Notes under the pieces: generated by a model | The model's database searches: none | Seen by the model: the letters and a program-made list of their open reading frames with translations, nothing else | What the model was told of the DNA's origin: nothing | Made by a program: the position numbers and the translations under genes | Assembly (NCBI RefSeq): GCF_003012745.1 | Contig: NZ_PXYK01000001.1 | Span: forward strand, 1-64,000 | Length of the DNA stretch: 64,000 bases | Source of the DNA: Kumtagia ephedrae | Lineage (GTDB): Bacteria > Pseudomonadota > Alphaproteobacteria > Rhizobiales > Rhizobiaceae | Reading direction: 5' to 3' | Part shown: positions 35,523 through 45,628 of the stretch, one piece after another | How the letters are laid out: each line of letters begins with the position of its first letter | Numbering within the stretch: the stretch's first letter is position 1

Positions 35523-36542
35523 CTACGGCTTCCATGCCGTCCTGGACGACCACACCGGAAACAGGTCGCCCTCTGCCGGCGTGGCGGCGAAGACGCCGCG
35601 CGCGATGGCGCGTGCCATGGTCGCGCCGGCCGCGGCATAGAGGTCGATCGCCTCGTCGGCGGCCAACACCTTGCCGCTGCGGCCGGTCGCCAACGCGAAG
35701 ACGAGGTCGCCGTCGGCCGGCGTATGGGCTGGCCAGATGGCGCGGGCAAAACCGTCATGCGCGGCGATCGCCAGCCGCTTGGCCTCCGCCTTGGTGAGCA
35801 CGGCGTCCGTGGCGATCACCGCGATGGTGGTGTTCGCCAGTTCCGCCTTGTCGCGGAATTTCAGCCGGACCTTGGTCGCATCGGCGGGCATCGGCGAGGG
35901 ATGGCCGAGGCCGCCGAACTCGTCGCCGATCTCGAAGGGTGCCGCCCAGAAATGGCGGCTGCGCCCGATCGTCACCGAACCGGTGGGATTGACCGCCGCC
36001 AGCGCGCCGATGGTGATGCCGTTGGCCAGCACGGTCGAGGCGGAGCCCAGCCCGCCCTTGAGCCCGGCGCTGAGCGCGCCGGTGCCGGCGCCTGCCGTCC
36101 CGATCGCGAAGTCGGTGCCGGCGTCCGCGACGGCCTGGTAGCCGAGCTCGCGATAGGGCGGAAAACGGCCCCATTGCTTATCGCCGCCGTTGCGCAGGTC
36201 GAACAGGATGGCAGCCGGCACGATCGGCACGCGAAACCCGCCAACTTCGAAGCCGATGCCCTGTTCGCGCAGCGCCGCCTGCACGCCGGAGGCGGCGTCG
36301 AGCCCGAAAGCCGAACCGCCCGCCAGCACCAGCGCGTTGACGGCCTGGACGGAATTGTGCGGTTCCAGAAGATCGGTCTCGCGTGTCCCCGGCGCCCCGC
36401 CGAGTATCTGCACGCCGGCCACCGCCGGCTCCTCGCAGACGACGACGGTGACGCCCGATTTCAGGCCGGCGTCGGCGGCATTGCCGATCTTCAACCCGGC
36501 AACGTCGGTGATCAAGTTGCGCGGTCCGGCGCGGTCCATCAC
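35523..36542 (-). CDS. P1 family peptidase (S58, DmpA-like)
   Basis: A 339-residue N-terminal-nucleophile peptidase like DmpA aminopeptidase. The family pattern is clear: NLITDVAGLKIGNA at the start, ALVLAGGSAFGLDAASGV, a glycine-rich GTAGAGTGALSAGLKGGLG segment, and the autocleavage and nucleophile site near ELANTTIAVIATDA, where Thr takes the place of Ser in DmpA. It overlaps the start of the substrate-binding protein gene by four bases at its own start side (36539-36542), so the two are coupled. Confidence 0.92.
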   Translation of the reverse strand: MMDRAGPRNLITDVAGLKIGNAADAGLKSGVTVVVCEEPAVAGVQILGGAPGTRETDLLEPHNSVQAVNALVLAGGSAFGLDAASGVQAALREQGIGFEVGGFRVPIVPAAILFDLRNGGDKQWGRFPPYRELGYQAVADAGTDFAIGTAGAGTGALSAGLKGGLGSASTVLANGITIGALAAVNPTGSVTIGRSRHFWAAPFEIGDEFGGLGHPSPMPADATKVRLKFRDKAELANTTIAVIATDAVLTKAEAKRLAIAAHDGFARAIWPAHTPADGDLVFALATGRSGKVLAADEAIDLYAAAGATMARAIARGVFAATPAEGDLFPVWSSRTAWKP

Positions 36543-37591
36543 GGCTCCTCCAGCGGCACGAAGCGCGTTCCGTCATAGCGGAACAGGCGATAGGGATTTG
36601 CGGAGAGGTCGCCCTTGCCGTCGAACATAATCCTCCCGAGCGCGGTGTCGTAGGGGCCGGCCAGCGTCGGCGTTCCCGACGGCTCGGCCTGAACGGCGGC
36701 GACCGCCACCTGCATAGCCGCGTAGGCAGGCAGCACGTAGCCGTCCGGCACGACATGGCGCTCGGCTAGGGCTACAAGGGAGGCCTGGTCGGCGATGTCC
36801 GACCATTCCGGCAGGCCGATCATCAGCGTGCCGGCGGCGAGCGCGACCCCGTTGGAAGCCGAGCGCAGCGTCTCGCCGCCGGCGAAGGTGAGCGGCGCGC
36901 CGAGCGCGGCCGCGTCGCGCGTCATGGCGGCGACGTCGTCGCGGTCGCCGCCGACCATGACGTTGACGGCGCCTGCCCGGCGCAGCCGCCCGACCAGGCC
37001 GATCTGATTGTCCATCTGCGGCCTGTACGTGTCGACGAAGACTGCCTTCAGCGCCCGCCGCTCGGCCGCGCCGCGAAAGGTCTCGGCGAGGTCCCGGCCA
37101 TAAATGGTTCCGTCGTCGACGATGGCGAACAGGCTGTCGCGCCAAAGCGGCACCAGCAGCGAGGCGAAGGCCTGGCCTTCGGCGTCGGCGCGGGGTGCCA
37201 GGCGATAGACCAGCCAGCCGGTCTTGTCGCGCCGGTCGGTCAGGCTGTCGGTGCGCACGCCTGGCGTGATCGTCGGGATGCCGGCGTCCTTCAGGATCGG
37301 CAGCGCCGCCTCGATCGCCTCGGTGCAGAGGAAACCGACGACGATCTTCACCTCCGCCTCGGCGAAACGACGCGCCGCCGCCGCCCCGCCCTCGCCCGTG
37401 CAGGCATCGTCCGCCACATCGAGCATGGCGTCGCCCGCGGCAGCGCGAGCGCCGTTCACGAGTTGGCGGCCAAGCAGTTCGGAAGGGCCGCTCAGCGGCG
37501 CGGCGACGCCGATGCGGACTGCCTCGGCACGCGCCGCCTCTCCGGCCAGGACCAGAGCCAGCAACGCCATCGCCGTCTTGGCAAGCAGCAT
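36539..37591 (-). CDS. Branched-chain amino acid type ABC substrate-binding protein
   Basis: The 350-residue product has a Sec signal peptide (MLLAKTAMALLALVLAGEAARA) and the LivJ-like type I binding fold: RIGVAAPLSGPSELLGRQLVNGARAA at the mature start and YGRDLAETFRG in the hinge region. It is probably periplasmic and may bind small amino acids or amides. No permease or ATPase genes are adjacent, so it is an orphan here. Its stop overlaps the start of the P1 peptidase gene (ATGA), which suggests a link between peptide or amide hydrolysis and binding of a product. Confidence 0.85.
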   Translation of the reverse strand: MLLAKTAMALLALVLAGEAARAEAVRIGVAAPLSGPSELLGRQLVNGARAAAGDAMLDVADDACTGEGGAAAARRFAEAEVKIVVGFLCTEAIEAALPILKDAGIPTITPGVRTDSLTDRRDKTGWLVYRLAPRADAEGQAFASLLVPLWRDSLFAIVDDGTIYGRDLAETFRGAAERRALKAVFVDTYRPQMDNQIGLVGRLRRAGAVNVMVGGDRDDVAAMTRDAAALGAPLTFAGGETLRSASNGVALAAGTLMIGLPEWSDIADQASLVALAERHVVPDGYVLPAYAAMQVAVAAVQAEPSGTPTLAGPYDTALGRIMFDGKGDLSANPYRLFRYDGTRFVPLEEP

Positions 37592-37772
37592 GAGGCCGAC
37601 TGTCCTTTCGAAGCCCGATTCCGCGCGCCTGGACCGCGCGCCGGAGCAAACTGGTAACGGCGGCATGCGGCCGGCGCAACCGGCGATTTCGCGCGTACCG
37701 GTTCGGCGATTTCCTTGTGGCCCGCCGTCTATGCCCATATATAGCGGTCGGTCCTCCAGTCGGGAAAAATCG

Positions 37773-38267
37773 GTGCTGAAGAAAAGCGACGTCGAACCGC
37801 AGGCCTATCGCGACGCCATGGCGCGCTTCGCCGGCGCCGTGCATGTGGTGACCACCGACGGCGAGGCCGGCCTGCGCGGCGCCACCGTGATCGCCGCCTG
37901 CTCGGTGACCGACGCGCCGCCGACGATCCTGGTCTGCCTCAACCGCGAGAATCTGAAGAACGAAGCGTTTCTCACCAACCGACGCTTCGCGCTCAACACC
38001 CTGACCCCCGAGCAGCAGCCGATCGCCATCGGCTTCTCCGGCGTCACCGGCCTGCCGGTCGAGGAGCGTTTCGCGCTCGGACGCTGGGATAAGATCGCCT
38101 CCGGCGCGCCGACGCTGGTCGGCGCCATGGCGGTGTTCGACTGCGAGCTGTTCGACTGGAAGGATCTGGCCACCCATCGTGTGCTTTTTGGCAAGGTGAC
38201 GGGCCTGCGGATCGGCGATAGCGTGGATCCGCTGCTCTATTACAACCGCGCCTATCGGGTCCTGTGA
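37773..38267 (+). CDS. Flavin reductase family protein
   Basis: The 164-residue product has the FMN-binding split-barrel of flavin reductases: YRDAMARFAGAVHVVTTDGEAG, then GATVIAACSVTDAPPTILVCLN and FALNTLTPEQ. Such enzymes supply reduced flavin to monooxygenases. A GTG at 37773 is taken as start because the preceding frame has no likeness. It is 17 bases upstream of the moxR gene on the same strand, so it may lead that operon, but a functional tie to the molybdenum genes is not evident. Confidence 0.88.
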   Translation: MLKKSDVEPQAYRDAMARFAGAVHVVTTDGEAGLRGATVIAACSVTDAPPTILVCLNRENLKNEAFLTNRRFALNTLTPEQQPIAIGFSGVTGLPVEERFALGRWDKIASGAPTLVGAMAVFDCELFDWKDLATHRVLFGKVTGLRIGDSVDPLLYYNRAYRVL

Positions 38268-38284
38268 CCCCCGGCGGAGGCCCG

Positions 38285-39214
<930 letters not shown>

Positions 39215-39215
39215 G

Positions 39216-40583
39216 ATGGACAGCTCCGATCGCAGTTCACGCCCGCCTCTTACCCCTCCCCTCAAGGGGGAAGCGGATTCTAAGGCGCCGACGCTCCCCT
39301 CCCCCTTGAGGGATGGGGGTGAAGCAACCACTCCCCTCGTCATCGGCGGTGCAGATGCGACGACTGCGCATTCCGAAGGCCGGCTCGCCGACAACATCGT
39401 CTATTTCGCCCGCGCACTGCGCAAGGCCGGCATGCGGGTGGGGCCGGCGTCGGTGAAGGACGCCATCGAGGCGGTGCTGGCCGCCGGCATCGGCAGCCGC
39501 GACGACTTCTACTGGACGCTGCACGCCGTGCTGGTAACCCGCCACGAGGACCATCCGGTGTTCGACGAGGCGTTCCGGCTGTTCTGGCGGTCGCGCGAGC
39601 TGATCGAAAAGATGCTCGCCATGTTCTCGCCGGTGGCGCCCGACATGCGCGAGCGGCAAAAGCCGCGGGCGGCCGAAAACCGCGTCAGCCAGGCGATGTT
39701 CGAGGGTCACCGGAAGAACGAGCCACCGAAGGAGATCCCCGAAATCGAGGTCGACGCGCGTTTCACCGTGTCCGGCAACGAGGTGCTGCGCGGCAAGGAT
39801 TTCGCCCAGATGACGGCGGCCGAGCTTTCCGAGGCGCGGCACGAGATCGCCGCGCTCAGGCTGCCCTTCGACCTGGTCGCCACGCGCCGCTTCCGCCCCG
39901 ACCCGCGCGGCAAGAAGGTCGATCCGCGCGCCATGATGCGCGCCTCCGCCCGTACCGGCGGCGCGCTCATCCTGCCGAAATTCCGCTCGGCCCGCGAGGT
40001 GCATCCGCCGCTGGTGGTGCTTGCCGACATCTCCGGCTCGATGAGCCAGTACACGCGCATCTTCCTGCATTTCCTGCATGCGCTGACGGAGAAGCGCAGG
40101 CGTGTTCATGCCTTCGTCTTCGGCACCAGGCTCACCAATCTCACCCGCCAGATGCGCCACCGCGATCCCGACGCAGCGCTCGCCGACTGCTCGGCGGCGG
40201 TGCAGGACTGGTCGGGCGGCACCCGCATCGGCGAGACGCTGCACGAGTTCAACCGGCTGTGGTCGCGCCGCGTGCTCGGCCAGGGCGCGGTGGTGCTGCT
40301 CATCACCGACGGACTGGAGCGCGACGACGTGGTCGGGCTGCAGGCGGAGACGGAGCGGCTGAGAAAATCCTGTCGCCGGCTGATCTGGCTGAACCCGCTG
40401 CTGCGCTTCGACGGTTTCGAGGCGCGCGCCCGCGGGGTGAGGGCCATGCTGCCGCATGTCGACGAGTTCCGGCCGGTGCACAATCTCAACGCACTGGCCG
40501 ATCTGTGCGCCTCGCTCGACCAGGGTGCCCCCGCCGGCGGCGATCCGCGCCGCTATCTCTTGCCCGCAGACCGGGCCGCCTGA
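39216..40583 (+). CDS. VWA domain protein, CoxE-like
   Basis: The 455-residue product is a CoxE-type protein: after the N-terminal 55 residues it has RLADNIVYFARALRKAGMRVG, and the von Willebrand A fold carries an intact MIDAS start in LADISGSMSQYTR near residue 270 and a Ser/Thr-rich LITDGLERDD later. It is thought to work with the MoxR ATPase before it. The first 37 codons contain a palindromic repeat inserted in frame (39248-39323), giving the segment RPPLTPPLKGEADSKAPT that is foreign to the family. The ATG at 39216 is the only sensible start. Confidence 0.9.
   Translation: MDSSDRSSRPPLTPPLKGEADSKAPTLPSPLRDGGEATTPLVIGGADATTAHSEGRLADNIVYFARALRKAGMRVGPASVKDAIEAVLAAGIGSRDDFYWTLHAVLVTRHEDHPVFDEAFRLFWRSRELIEKMLAMFSPVAPDMRERQKPRAAENRVSQAMFEGHRKNEPPKEIPEIEVDARFTVSGNEVLRGKDFAQMTAAELSEARHEIAALRLPFDLVATRRFRPDPRGKKVDPRAMMRASARTGGALILPKFRSAREVHPPLVVLADISGSMSQYTRIFLHFLHALTEKRRRVHAFVFGTRLTNLTRQMRHRDPDAALADCSAAVQDWSGGTRIGETLHEFNRLWSRRVLGQGAVVLLITDGLERDDVVGLQAETERLRKSCRRLIWLNPLLRFDGFEARARGVRAMLPHVDEFRPVHNLNALADLCASLDQGAPAGGDPRRYLLPADRAA
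39248..39323. repeat. Palindromic repeat inside the coxE-like gene
   Basis: An imperfect inverted repeat built of CCCCTCAAGGGGGA-type and TCCCCCTTGAGGGA-type arms. It has the composition of intergenic palindromes found in rhizobia but lies within the open frame, adding codons near the N-terminus without a stop. Family alignment would show whether the segment is absent in relatives. Confidence 0.7.
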
Positions 40584-40600
40584 CCGCAAGGAGAAGGACG

Positions 40601-40939
40601 ATGAGCGAAACGACCGTACTCGACGAAAGCCGCGATCCGCTGGCGATCGCGGAGGAATGGACCGACGGCGGCCGCGACGTGGCGCTCGCCACCGTCATCG
40701 AGACCTGGGGCTCGGCGCCGCGCCCGGTCGGCAGCCATCTGGTCATCGACGCCGACGGCAATTTCCACGGCTCGGTGTCCGGCGGCTGCGTCGAGGGTGC
40801 CGTCGTCACCGAGGCGCTGGACGTCATCGGCGACGGCAAGCCGCGCATGCTGGAGTTCGGGGTCGCCGACGAGACCGCCTGGCGCGTCGGTCTCTCCTGT
40901 GGCGGCCGCATAAAGGTCTATGTCGAGAAGCTGGGCTGA
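40601..40939 (+). CDS. XdhC/CoxI family protein, N-terminal domain only
   Basis: A 112-residue protein that equals the N-terminal half of XdhC: DPLAIAEEWTDGGRDVALATVIETWGSAPRPVG followed by GSVSGGCVEGAVV, a highly conserved pair. XdhC-type proteins bind the molybdenum cofactor and hand it, sulfurated, to xanthine dehydrogenase-like enzymes. The Rossmann half is encoded by the next gene, so the protein is split. GGAGAAGG precedes the ATG. Confidence 0.92.
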   Translation: MSETTVLDESRDPLAIAEEWTDGGRDVALATVIETWGSAPRPVGSHLVIDADGNFHGSVSGGCVEGAVVTEALDVIGDGKPRMLEFGVADETAWRVGLSCGGRIKVYVEKLG

Positions 40940-40942
40940 GCC

Positions 40943-41653
40943 ATGAAGCTGGATTCCCTGAAAGCCCTCAATGCCGAGCGCCGTGCCCGCCGCGCCGCCG
41001 TACTGCTCACCGATCTGGCAACCGGCGCCGACCGGCTGGTGCGCGAGGACGACGTGATTGCCGGCGAGCTCGGCGACGCGGTGAAGAAGGCTTTCCGCAC
41101 CGGCATTTCCGGAACGGTCCAGGCCGACGGCGCCTCCTGGTTCCTCAACGCCAGCCTGCCGCGGCCGCGCCTCGTCGTGGTCGGCGCGGTGCATATCAGC
41201 CAGGCGCTGGCGCCGATGGCAAAGGTGGCCGGCTTCGACATGGAGATCATCGACCCGCGCACCGCCTTCGCCACCGCCGAGCGCTTTCCCGGCGTGCCGC
41301 TCTATGCCGACTGGCCGGAGCCGGTGCTCGCCGCGAAGCCGCTCGACGCCTACACGGCGCTGGCCGCCCTCACCCATGATCCGAAGATCGACGATTTCGC
41401 GCTCAAGGCCGCGCTCGACGCCGGCTGCTTCTATCTCGGCGCGCTCGGCAGCCGCAAGACGCATGCCGGTCGGGTCGAGCGGCTGCGCGCGGACGGCGCA
41501 AGCCCCGAGCAGATCGGGCAGATCCATGCGCCGATCGGCCTCGACATCGGCGCCTCAAGCCCGGCCGAGATCGCCGTCGCCGTCCTGGCCGAGGTGGTGC
41601 GGGCGCTGCGCACGCGCGGTCTCGGCGAAGCCGGAAAGGCCAGGGCGGCGTGA
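40943..41653 (+). CDS. XdhC family protein, Rossmann domain
   Basis: The 236-residue product carries the C-terminal XdhC domain: RLVVVGAVHISQALAPMAK near residue 73 and FYLGALGSRKTHAGRVERL near 168. An N-terminal part of about 70 residues is weakly XdhC-like. It begins three bases after the stop of the N-domain gene and overlaps the next gene by four bases (GTGA), so all are one operon. It most likely cooperates with the preceding half in delivery of molybdenum cofactor. Confidence 0.92.
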   Translation: MKLDSLKALNAERRARRAAVLLTDLATGADRLVREDDVIAGELGDAVKKAFRTGISGTVQADGASWFLNASLPRPRLVVVGAVHISQALAPMAKVAGFDMEIIDPRTAFATAERFPGVPLYADWPEPVLAAKPLDAYTALAALTHDPKIDDFALKAALDAGCFYLGALGSRKTHAGRVERLRADGASPEQIGQIHAPIGLDIGASSPAEIAVAVLAEVVRALRTRGLGEAGKARAA

Positions 41654-43257
41654 GGTTCGGCCCGGTCGCCACCGAGGAAGCCGAAGGCGCGCTGCTGGCG
41701 CATGCCGTCCAAACTGGCGAGCGGCGCCTGCCCAAGGCCCACCGCATCGGCCCTGAGGATATTGAAGCGCTGCGCGCCGCCGGCCTGCGCGAGGTGGTCG
41801 CTGCCGTGCTGGAAGCCGGCGATCTCGACGAGAATGCCGCGGCCACGCGCATCGCGGCGGCGGTCAGCCCCGACAATCTCGAGGTGAAGCCGGCCGCCAC
41901 CGGTCGCGTCAACCTGCATGCGGCGGCGGCCGGTGTCTTCACCGTTGAGGCGGCCCGGATAGACGCCGTCAATGCCATCGATCCGGCCATCACCATCGCC
42001 ACGCTCGCCGACAAGGCCGTGGTCGAGCCCGGACAGATGGTGGCGACGGTCAAGATCATCCCCTTTGCCGTCGGGGAAAACCTGGTCGCAAAGGCGGTCG
42101 ACATCCTGGCTGGCCCCGCGCCCTTCCAAATACATCCGTTCGTTGCGCGGAACATCGGCCTCGTGCACACCCTGCTGCCCGGTCTGAAGGACAGCGTGAT
42201 CGACAAGACGGCGCGCATCACACGGACGCGGCTGGAGCGCTCGGGCAGCGTGGTGACCGGCGAGACGCGGGTGGCGCATGAGGCTCCGGCGCTGGCCGCC
42301 GCGCTTGCCGGCAGCCTTGCCCGAAGCGACATGGCGATCGTCTTCGGCGCCTCGGCGCTGTGCGACTTCGACGACGTGATCCCGGCGGCGATCCGCGCCG
42401 CCGGCGGCGAGGTCGTCCGCGCCGGCATGCCGGTCGACCCGGGCAATTTGATGGTCCTGGGCCGCATCGGCGGCAAGACGGTGATCGGCGCCCCGGGCTG
42501 CGCCCGCAGCCCGAAGGAAAACGGCTTCGACTGGGTGCTCGACCGGCTGCTCGCCGGGCTCGAAGTGACCTCGGCCGACATAGCCGGCATGGGCGTCGGC
42601 GGCCTGCTGATGGAGATCGCCAGCCGGCCGCAGCCGCGCGAGGCGCGGCGCCCCAACGGCGAAGCGGTCCATGCCATAGTGCTGGCGGCAGGCCGCTCGA
42701 CCCGCATGGGCGGCCCCAACAAGCTGCTCGCCCGCTTCGGCGGCGAGCCGCTGATCCGCCGCGTCGTCCAGGCGGCGCTCGCCAGCAGGGCGAAATCGGT
42801 CACCGTCGTCACGGGCCATCAGGCGGAGCGCGTCCGCACTGCTCTCGACGGGCTTGGCGTGCGCTTCGCCGACAATCCGGATTTCGCCAGCGGGCTGGCC
42901 AGTTCGCTCAAGGCGGGCGTCGACAGCCTGCCGGACAATGCCACCGGCGCGCTGGTCGTGCTCGGCGACATGCCGGCGGTGTCCGCCGCCGATCTCGACC
43001 GGGTGATCGCCGCCTTCGCCGCTTCCGGCGGGCAGCAGGTGGTGCGCGCCAGCCATGACGGCAAGCGCGGCAACCCCGTCATCCTGCCGCGTCTCCTCTT
43101 TGCCGAGGTGGCCCGGCTGGAAGGCGACGTCGGGGCTCGCCACGTGATCGAGTCGGGCTCGGCAGGCGTCATCGACGTGGAGATCGGCGAAGGCGCGTTC
43201 GTCGACGTCGACACGGCCGAGGCGATGGCGGCGGCCGGCGGGGAGTTGCAGGAGTGA
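41650..43257 (+). CDS. Molybdopterin-binding / MocA-like nucleotidyltransferase fusion
   Basis: The 535-residue protein joins two domains. Residues about 1-330 are a MoeA/CinA-like molybdopterin-binding region (VFGASALCDFDDVIPAAI then GGEVVRAGMPVDPGN and GKTVIGAPGCARSPKENGFD). Residues about 340-535 are a MobA/MocA-like NTP transferase with IVLAAGRSTRMGGPNK and LVVLGDMPAVSA. MocA-type enzymes add CMP to molybdopterin, which is the cofactor form used by many xanthine dehydrogenase-like enzymes. The GTG start overlaps the XdhC stop. This fusion closes the operon. Confidence 0.93.
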   Translation: MRFGPVATEEAEGALLAHAVQTGERRLPKAHRIGPEDIEALRAAGLREVVAAVLEAGDLDENAAATRIAAAVSPDNLEVKPAATGRVNLHAAAAGVFTVEAARIDAVNAIDPAITIATLADKAVVEPGQMVATVKIIPFAVGENLVAKAVDILAGPAPFQIHPFVARNIGLVHTLLPGLKDSVIDKTARITRTRLERSGSVVTGETRVAHEAPALAAALAGSLARSDMAIVFGASALCDFDDVIPAAIRAAGGEVVRAGMPVDPGNLMVLGRIGGKTVIGAPGCARSPKENGFDWVLDRLLAGLEVTSADIAGMGVGGLLMEIASRPQPREARRPNGEAVHAIVLAAGRSTRMGGPNKLLARFGGEPLIRRVVQAALASRAKSVTVVTGHQAERVRTALDGLGVRFADNPDFASGLASSLKAGVDSLPDNATGALVVLGDMPAVSAADLDRVIAAFAASGGQQVVRASHDGKRGNPVILPRLLFAEVARLEGDVGARHVIESGSAGVIDVEIGEGAFVDVDTAEAMAAAGGELQE

Positions 43258-43387
43258 GGCGACGGCAGCGACTAGTGCCCGCAAAATCATCGGCCGAGTG
43301 ACAACGTGCTCACTGAGATGACGGACACGGCTATTCGACGCTACAAGATAGGAATGTCGTTCCTGTTTCCGCTGATTGGCTGGTGCT

Positions 43388-43545
43388 CCTTCGCACCCCC
43401 GTCTGTCTCCCCCGCAAGGGGGGAGATTGGCCGGCCACTTTGGTTTCGCCAATCTCCAGCGTCGCTGAATGAGCGGCAAGGGAGAAGCTGCCAATCTCCC
43501 CCCTTGCGGGGGAGATGTCCGGCAGGACAGAGGGGGGTGCGAAGG
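43388..43545. repeat. Palindromic intergenic repeat element, about 158 bp
   Basis: The left arm (43388-43430) and right arm (43491-43545) are inverse copies, beginning and ending in CCTTCGCACCCCC/GGGGGGTGCGAAGG and including CTCCCCCGCAAGGGGGGAGA. The left arm lacks about 12 bases that the right one has. This is the composition of a repeat family common in Mesorhizobium-like genomes. It lies before a gene whose frame is open through the element, so the upstream ATGs are not credible starts. Confidence 0.8.
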
Positions 43546-43572
43546 GGCGCATCCTTTCCCGTATCTGGACCG

Positions 43573-44448
43573 GTGCGAGGATTCGCATTTGTCACGGCAG
43601 CCCTTCTAGGACTTCTCACCGCCGCCGCCTCGGCCCAATCGCTAAAACCCTTCAAGGACGAGCTGTTCGCCTATCCCGGCATCCTGAAGAGCGAGGACGG
43701 CGGCGCCTACAGGGTGGTCGACTACAAGGAGGCGCGCGACATCGATGCCCGCGACGAGATTCCGGAACGACGGGCGCGCGGCAAATATGTCTCGACCGGC
43801 GTGCGCAAGGTGCAGAAGGATCTCGTGCTGCGCACCGACGCGGGAAACATCCGCCATTTCGCGGTGGGCACGCCCGCGAATGCGCGCTTCATCGCAATCT
43901 ACCTGCACGGCCAGGGCGGCAGCCGCAAGCAGGGCGTCGACGACTTCACCTTCGGCGGCAATTTCAACCGCATCAAGAACCTGATGGCCGGTAATGGCGG
44001 GCTCTATCTCTCGCCGGATTTTCCGGATTTCGGCGCCAAGGGCGCGGCGCAGGTGTCGGCGCTGATCGCCCACTATGCCGGGCAGTCGCCTTCGGCAAAG
44101 ATCTTCGTCGCCTGCGGCTCGATGGGCGGCGCTCTGTGCTGGCGGCTCGCCGACGACAAGGCGGTTGCCGGCCGCCTGTCCGGCCTGCTGCTGCTCGGCT
44201 CGCATTGGGACGAGACTTTTCTCGCCAGCGCCGCCTTCAGGCGCAAGGTGCCGGTGTTCTTCGGCCATGGCAGCCGCGACACGGTTTTTCCGGTCGACAA
44301 GCAGGAAGCCTTCTTCCGCTCGATCCTTACCAGGACGCCGGGTTATCCCGCCCGCTTCGTGCGCTTCGAGACCGGAACGCACGGTACGCCGATCCGCATG
44401 AGCGACTGGCGCGACACGCTCGACTGGATGCTGTCGCGGCAGCCGTGA
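43573..44448 (+). CDS. Secreted alpha/beta hydrolase
   Basis: A GTG start at 43573 gives a 291-residue protein with a signal peptide (FAFVTAALLGLLTAAASA). The fold is alpha/beta hydrolase: FIAIYLHGQGGSRKQGVDD near residue 112 (oxyanion region), nucleophile Ser in VACGSMGGALCW, and a late VPVFFGHGSRDTVFP with the Asp and ETGTHGTPIR with the His. The substrate is unknown; esterase or phospholipase activity is likely. In-frame codons upstream come from the palindromic repeat and are not part of the protein. Confidence 0.85.
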   Translation: MRGFAFVTAALLGLLTAAASAQSLKPFKDELFAYPGILKSEDGGAYRVVDYKEARDIDARDEIPERRARGKYVSTGVRKVQKDLVLRTDAGNIRHFAVGTPANARFIAIYLHGQGGSRKQGVDDFTFGGNFNRIKNLMAGNGGLYLSPDFPDFGAKGAAQVSALIAHYAGQSPSAKIFVACGSMGGALCWRLADDKAVAGRLSGLLLLGSHWDETFLASAAFRRKVPVFFGHGSRDTVFPVDKQEAFFRSILTRTPGYPARFVRFETGTHGTPIRMSDWRDTLDWMLSRQP

Positions 44449-44454
44449 AGCAGC

Positions 44455-45500
44455 TCACGGCCCGGTATGGAAATCCAGCACCGTCTCGGGGTTGATCTCG
44501 CCGTCATAGGAGGCGTCGACGTCGTATCTGACCAGCGTGAAGGTGCCGTCCCGGAACATCCAGGTGCCGGAGGACGAGGCATCGCCGACGCCGCGCCATT
44601 TGGCAGCCGACGTGATGCTCTTGCTCGCATCGTCGTAGAAGGAGTTCACCAACGCATCGTCGGTGCGTAGCCGATGATCGTCATGCTCTCGACCTTGCCA
44701 TCGGAATCGTCGTTCTCGTAGCGGATGTCGAGTTCCGGCGTGGCGAAGTGCAACTCGCGCAGGCCCTCGACCTCGGTGTGCAGGTAATAGACGTGGCTCT
44801 CGTTGTAGGCGCCGGCGCCGCAGTAGAAGCGGAACAGGCGCGCCGTGCTTTCCGGATCGTCCTCGGCGCCCGACGTGTAGCGGAACGGAATCGTGTAGTT
44901 CTCCGGCGCGTCGGTGCTGCCGTCCGGCCGGATCGCCGAGCATTCCGACGCATGCAGCGCCGCGAAAGCTTTTCGCGCCTGCTCGAGCACGGCGTCGCGC
45001 GGCTCCGGCGCAGGCCCGTCGCCGCATCTTGCAGGCAGCTTGTCCTCGAAGGGCTGCTCGGACGGCTGCAGCTCGGCGCGCTCAATGGTGAGGCCGCGGA
45101 ACGGCGGCTCCTGGATCTGGGGATTGACGAGGCGCGCCGTGTAGCAGCCCGCAAACACCTGCTCGCTGCCGTCCTTGTTGGTGGCAAGGATGGCGACCGG
45201 AAGCGAGAAGAAGGTGCTGCCGGCAGCGCCCTCGGCGCCCGGCTCGCCGGTCACCACCTGGACCGCGGCCGTGTTCTCATAACCCTTCGCGAAACTGGCA
45301 AAATCCTTCGACGGCTTCCTTTCACCGAAATAGTCCCAGGCGCGGGCGAATTCGCCCCGGTCGATGGCGTTGTAGAAGGATTTGACGATCCCGGCCGCGT
45401 CGGAGCGATCGTCGAGATAGGCAGGCGGCTCGACGGTCTGGGCGAAGCTCGCGGTCGCCGCAAGCAGCGAGAACGCCGTGGTGCAAAATGCCGTCCGCAT
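44455..45500 (-). pseudogene. DUF1176-like secreted protein, frameshifted
   Basis: The frame from 45500 encodes a signal peptide (AFSLLAATASFAQ), an N-terminal domain of about 150 residues and the start of a DUF1176-like region (RLFRFYCGAGAYNESHVYYL, LDIRYENDDSDGKVESMTII), then stops prematurely at 44646 after GYAPTMRW. The rest of the domain (DDALVNSFYDDASKSITSAA through KWRG and TWMFRDG) continues in another frame to 44455. One missing base near 44672 restores a single protein. This is either a recent null mutation or a sequencing error. Family name is by likeness. Confidence 0.75.
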
Positions 45501-45628
45501 CGCCGAATCTCCGCAGGTCGGACCTTCAGCCTCGCCACGGAATGCGGCAGCGCCATGGCACTTGCGCTATCGGCCCGCGCATCCCTATCTGCGCCTGGGG
45601 CCGTTCCGGCTCCGGCGGAGGAATTCTC

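Noticed and set aside
43306-43572. N-terminal extension of the alpha/beta hydrolase from an ATG at 43306 or 43321
   Set aside because: The codons come from a palindromic repeat; a signal peptide begins cleanly at the GTG at 43573.
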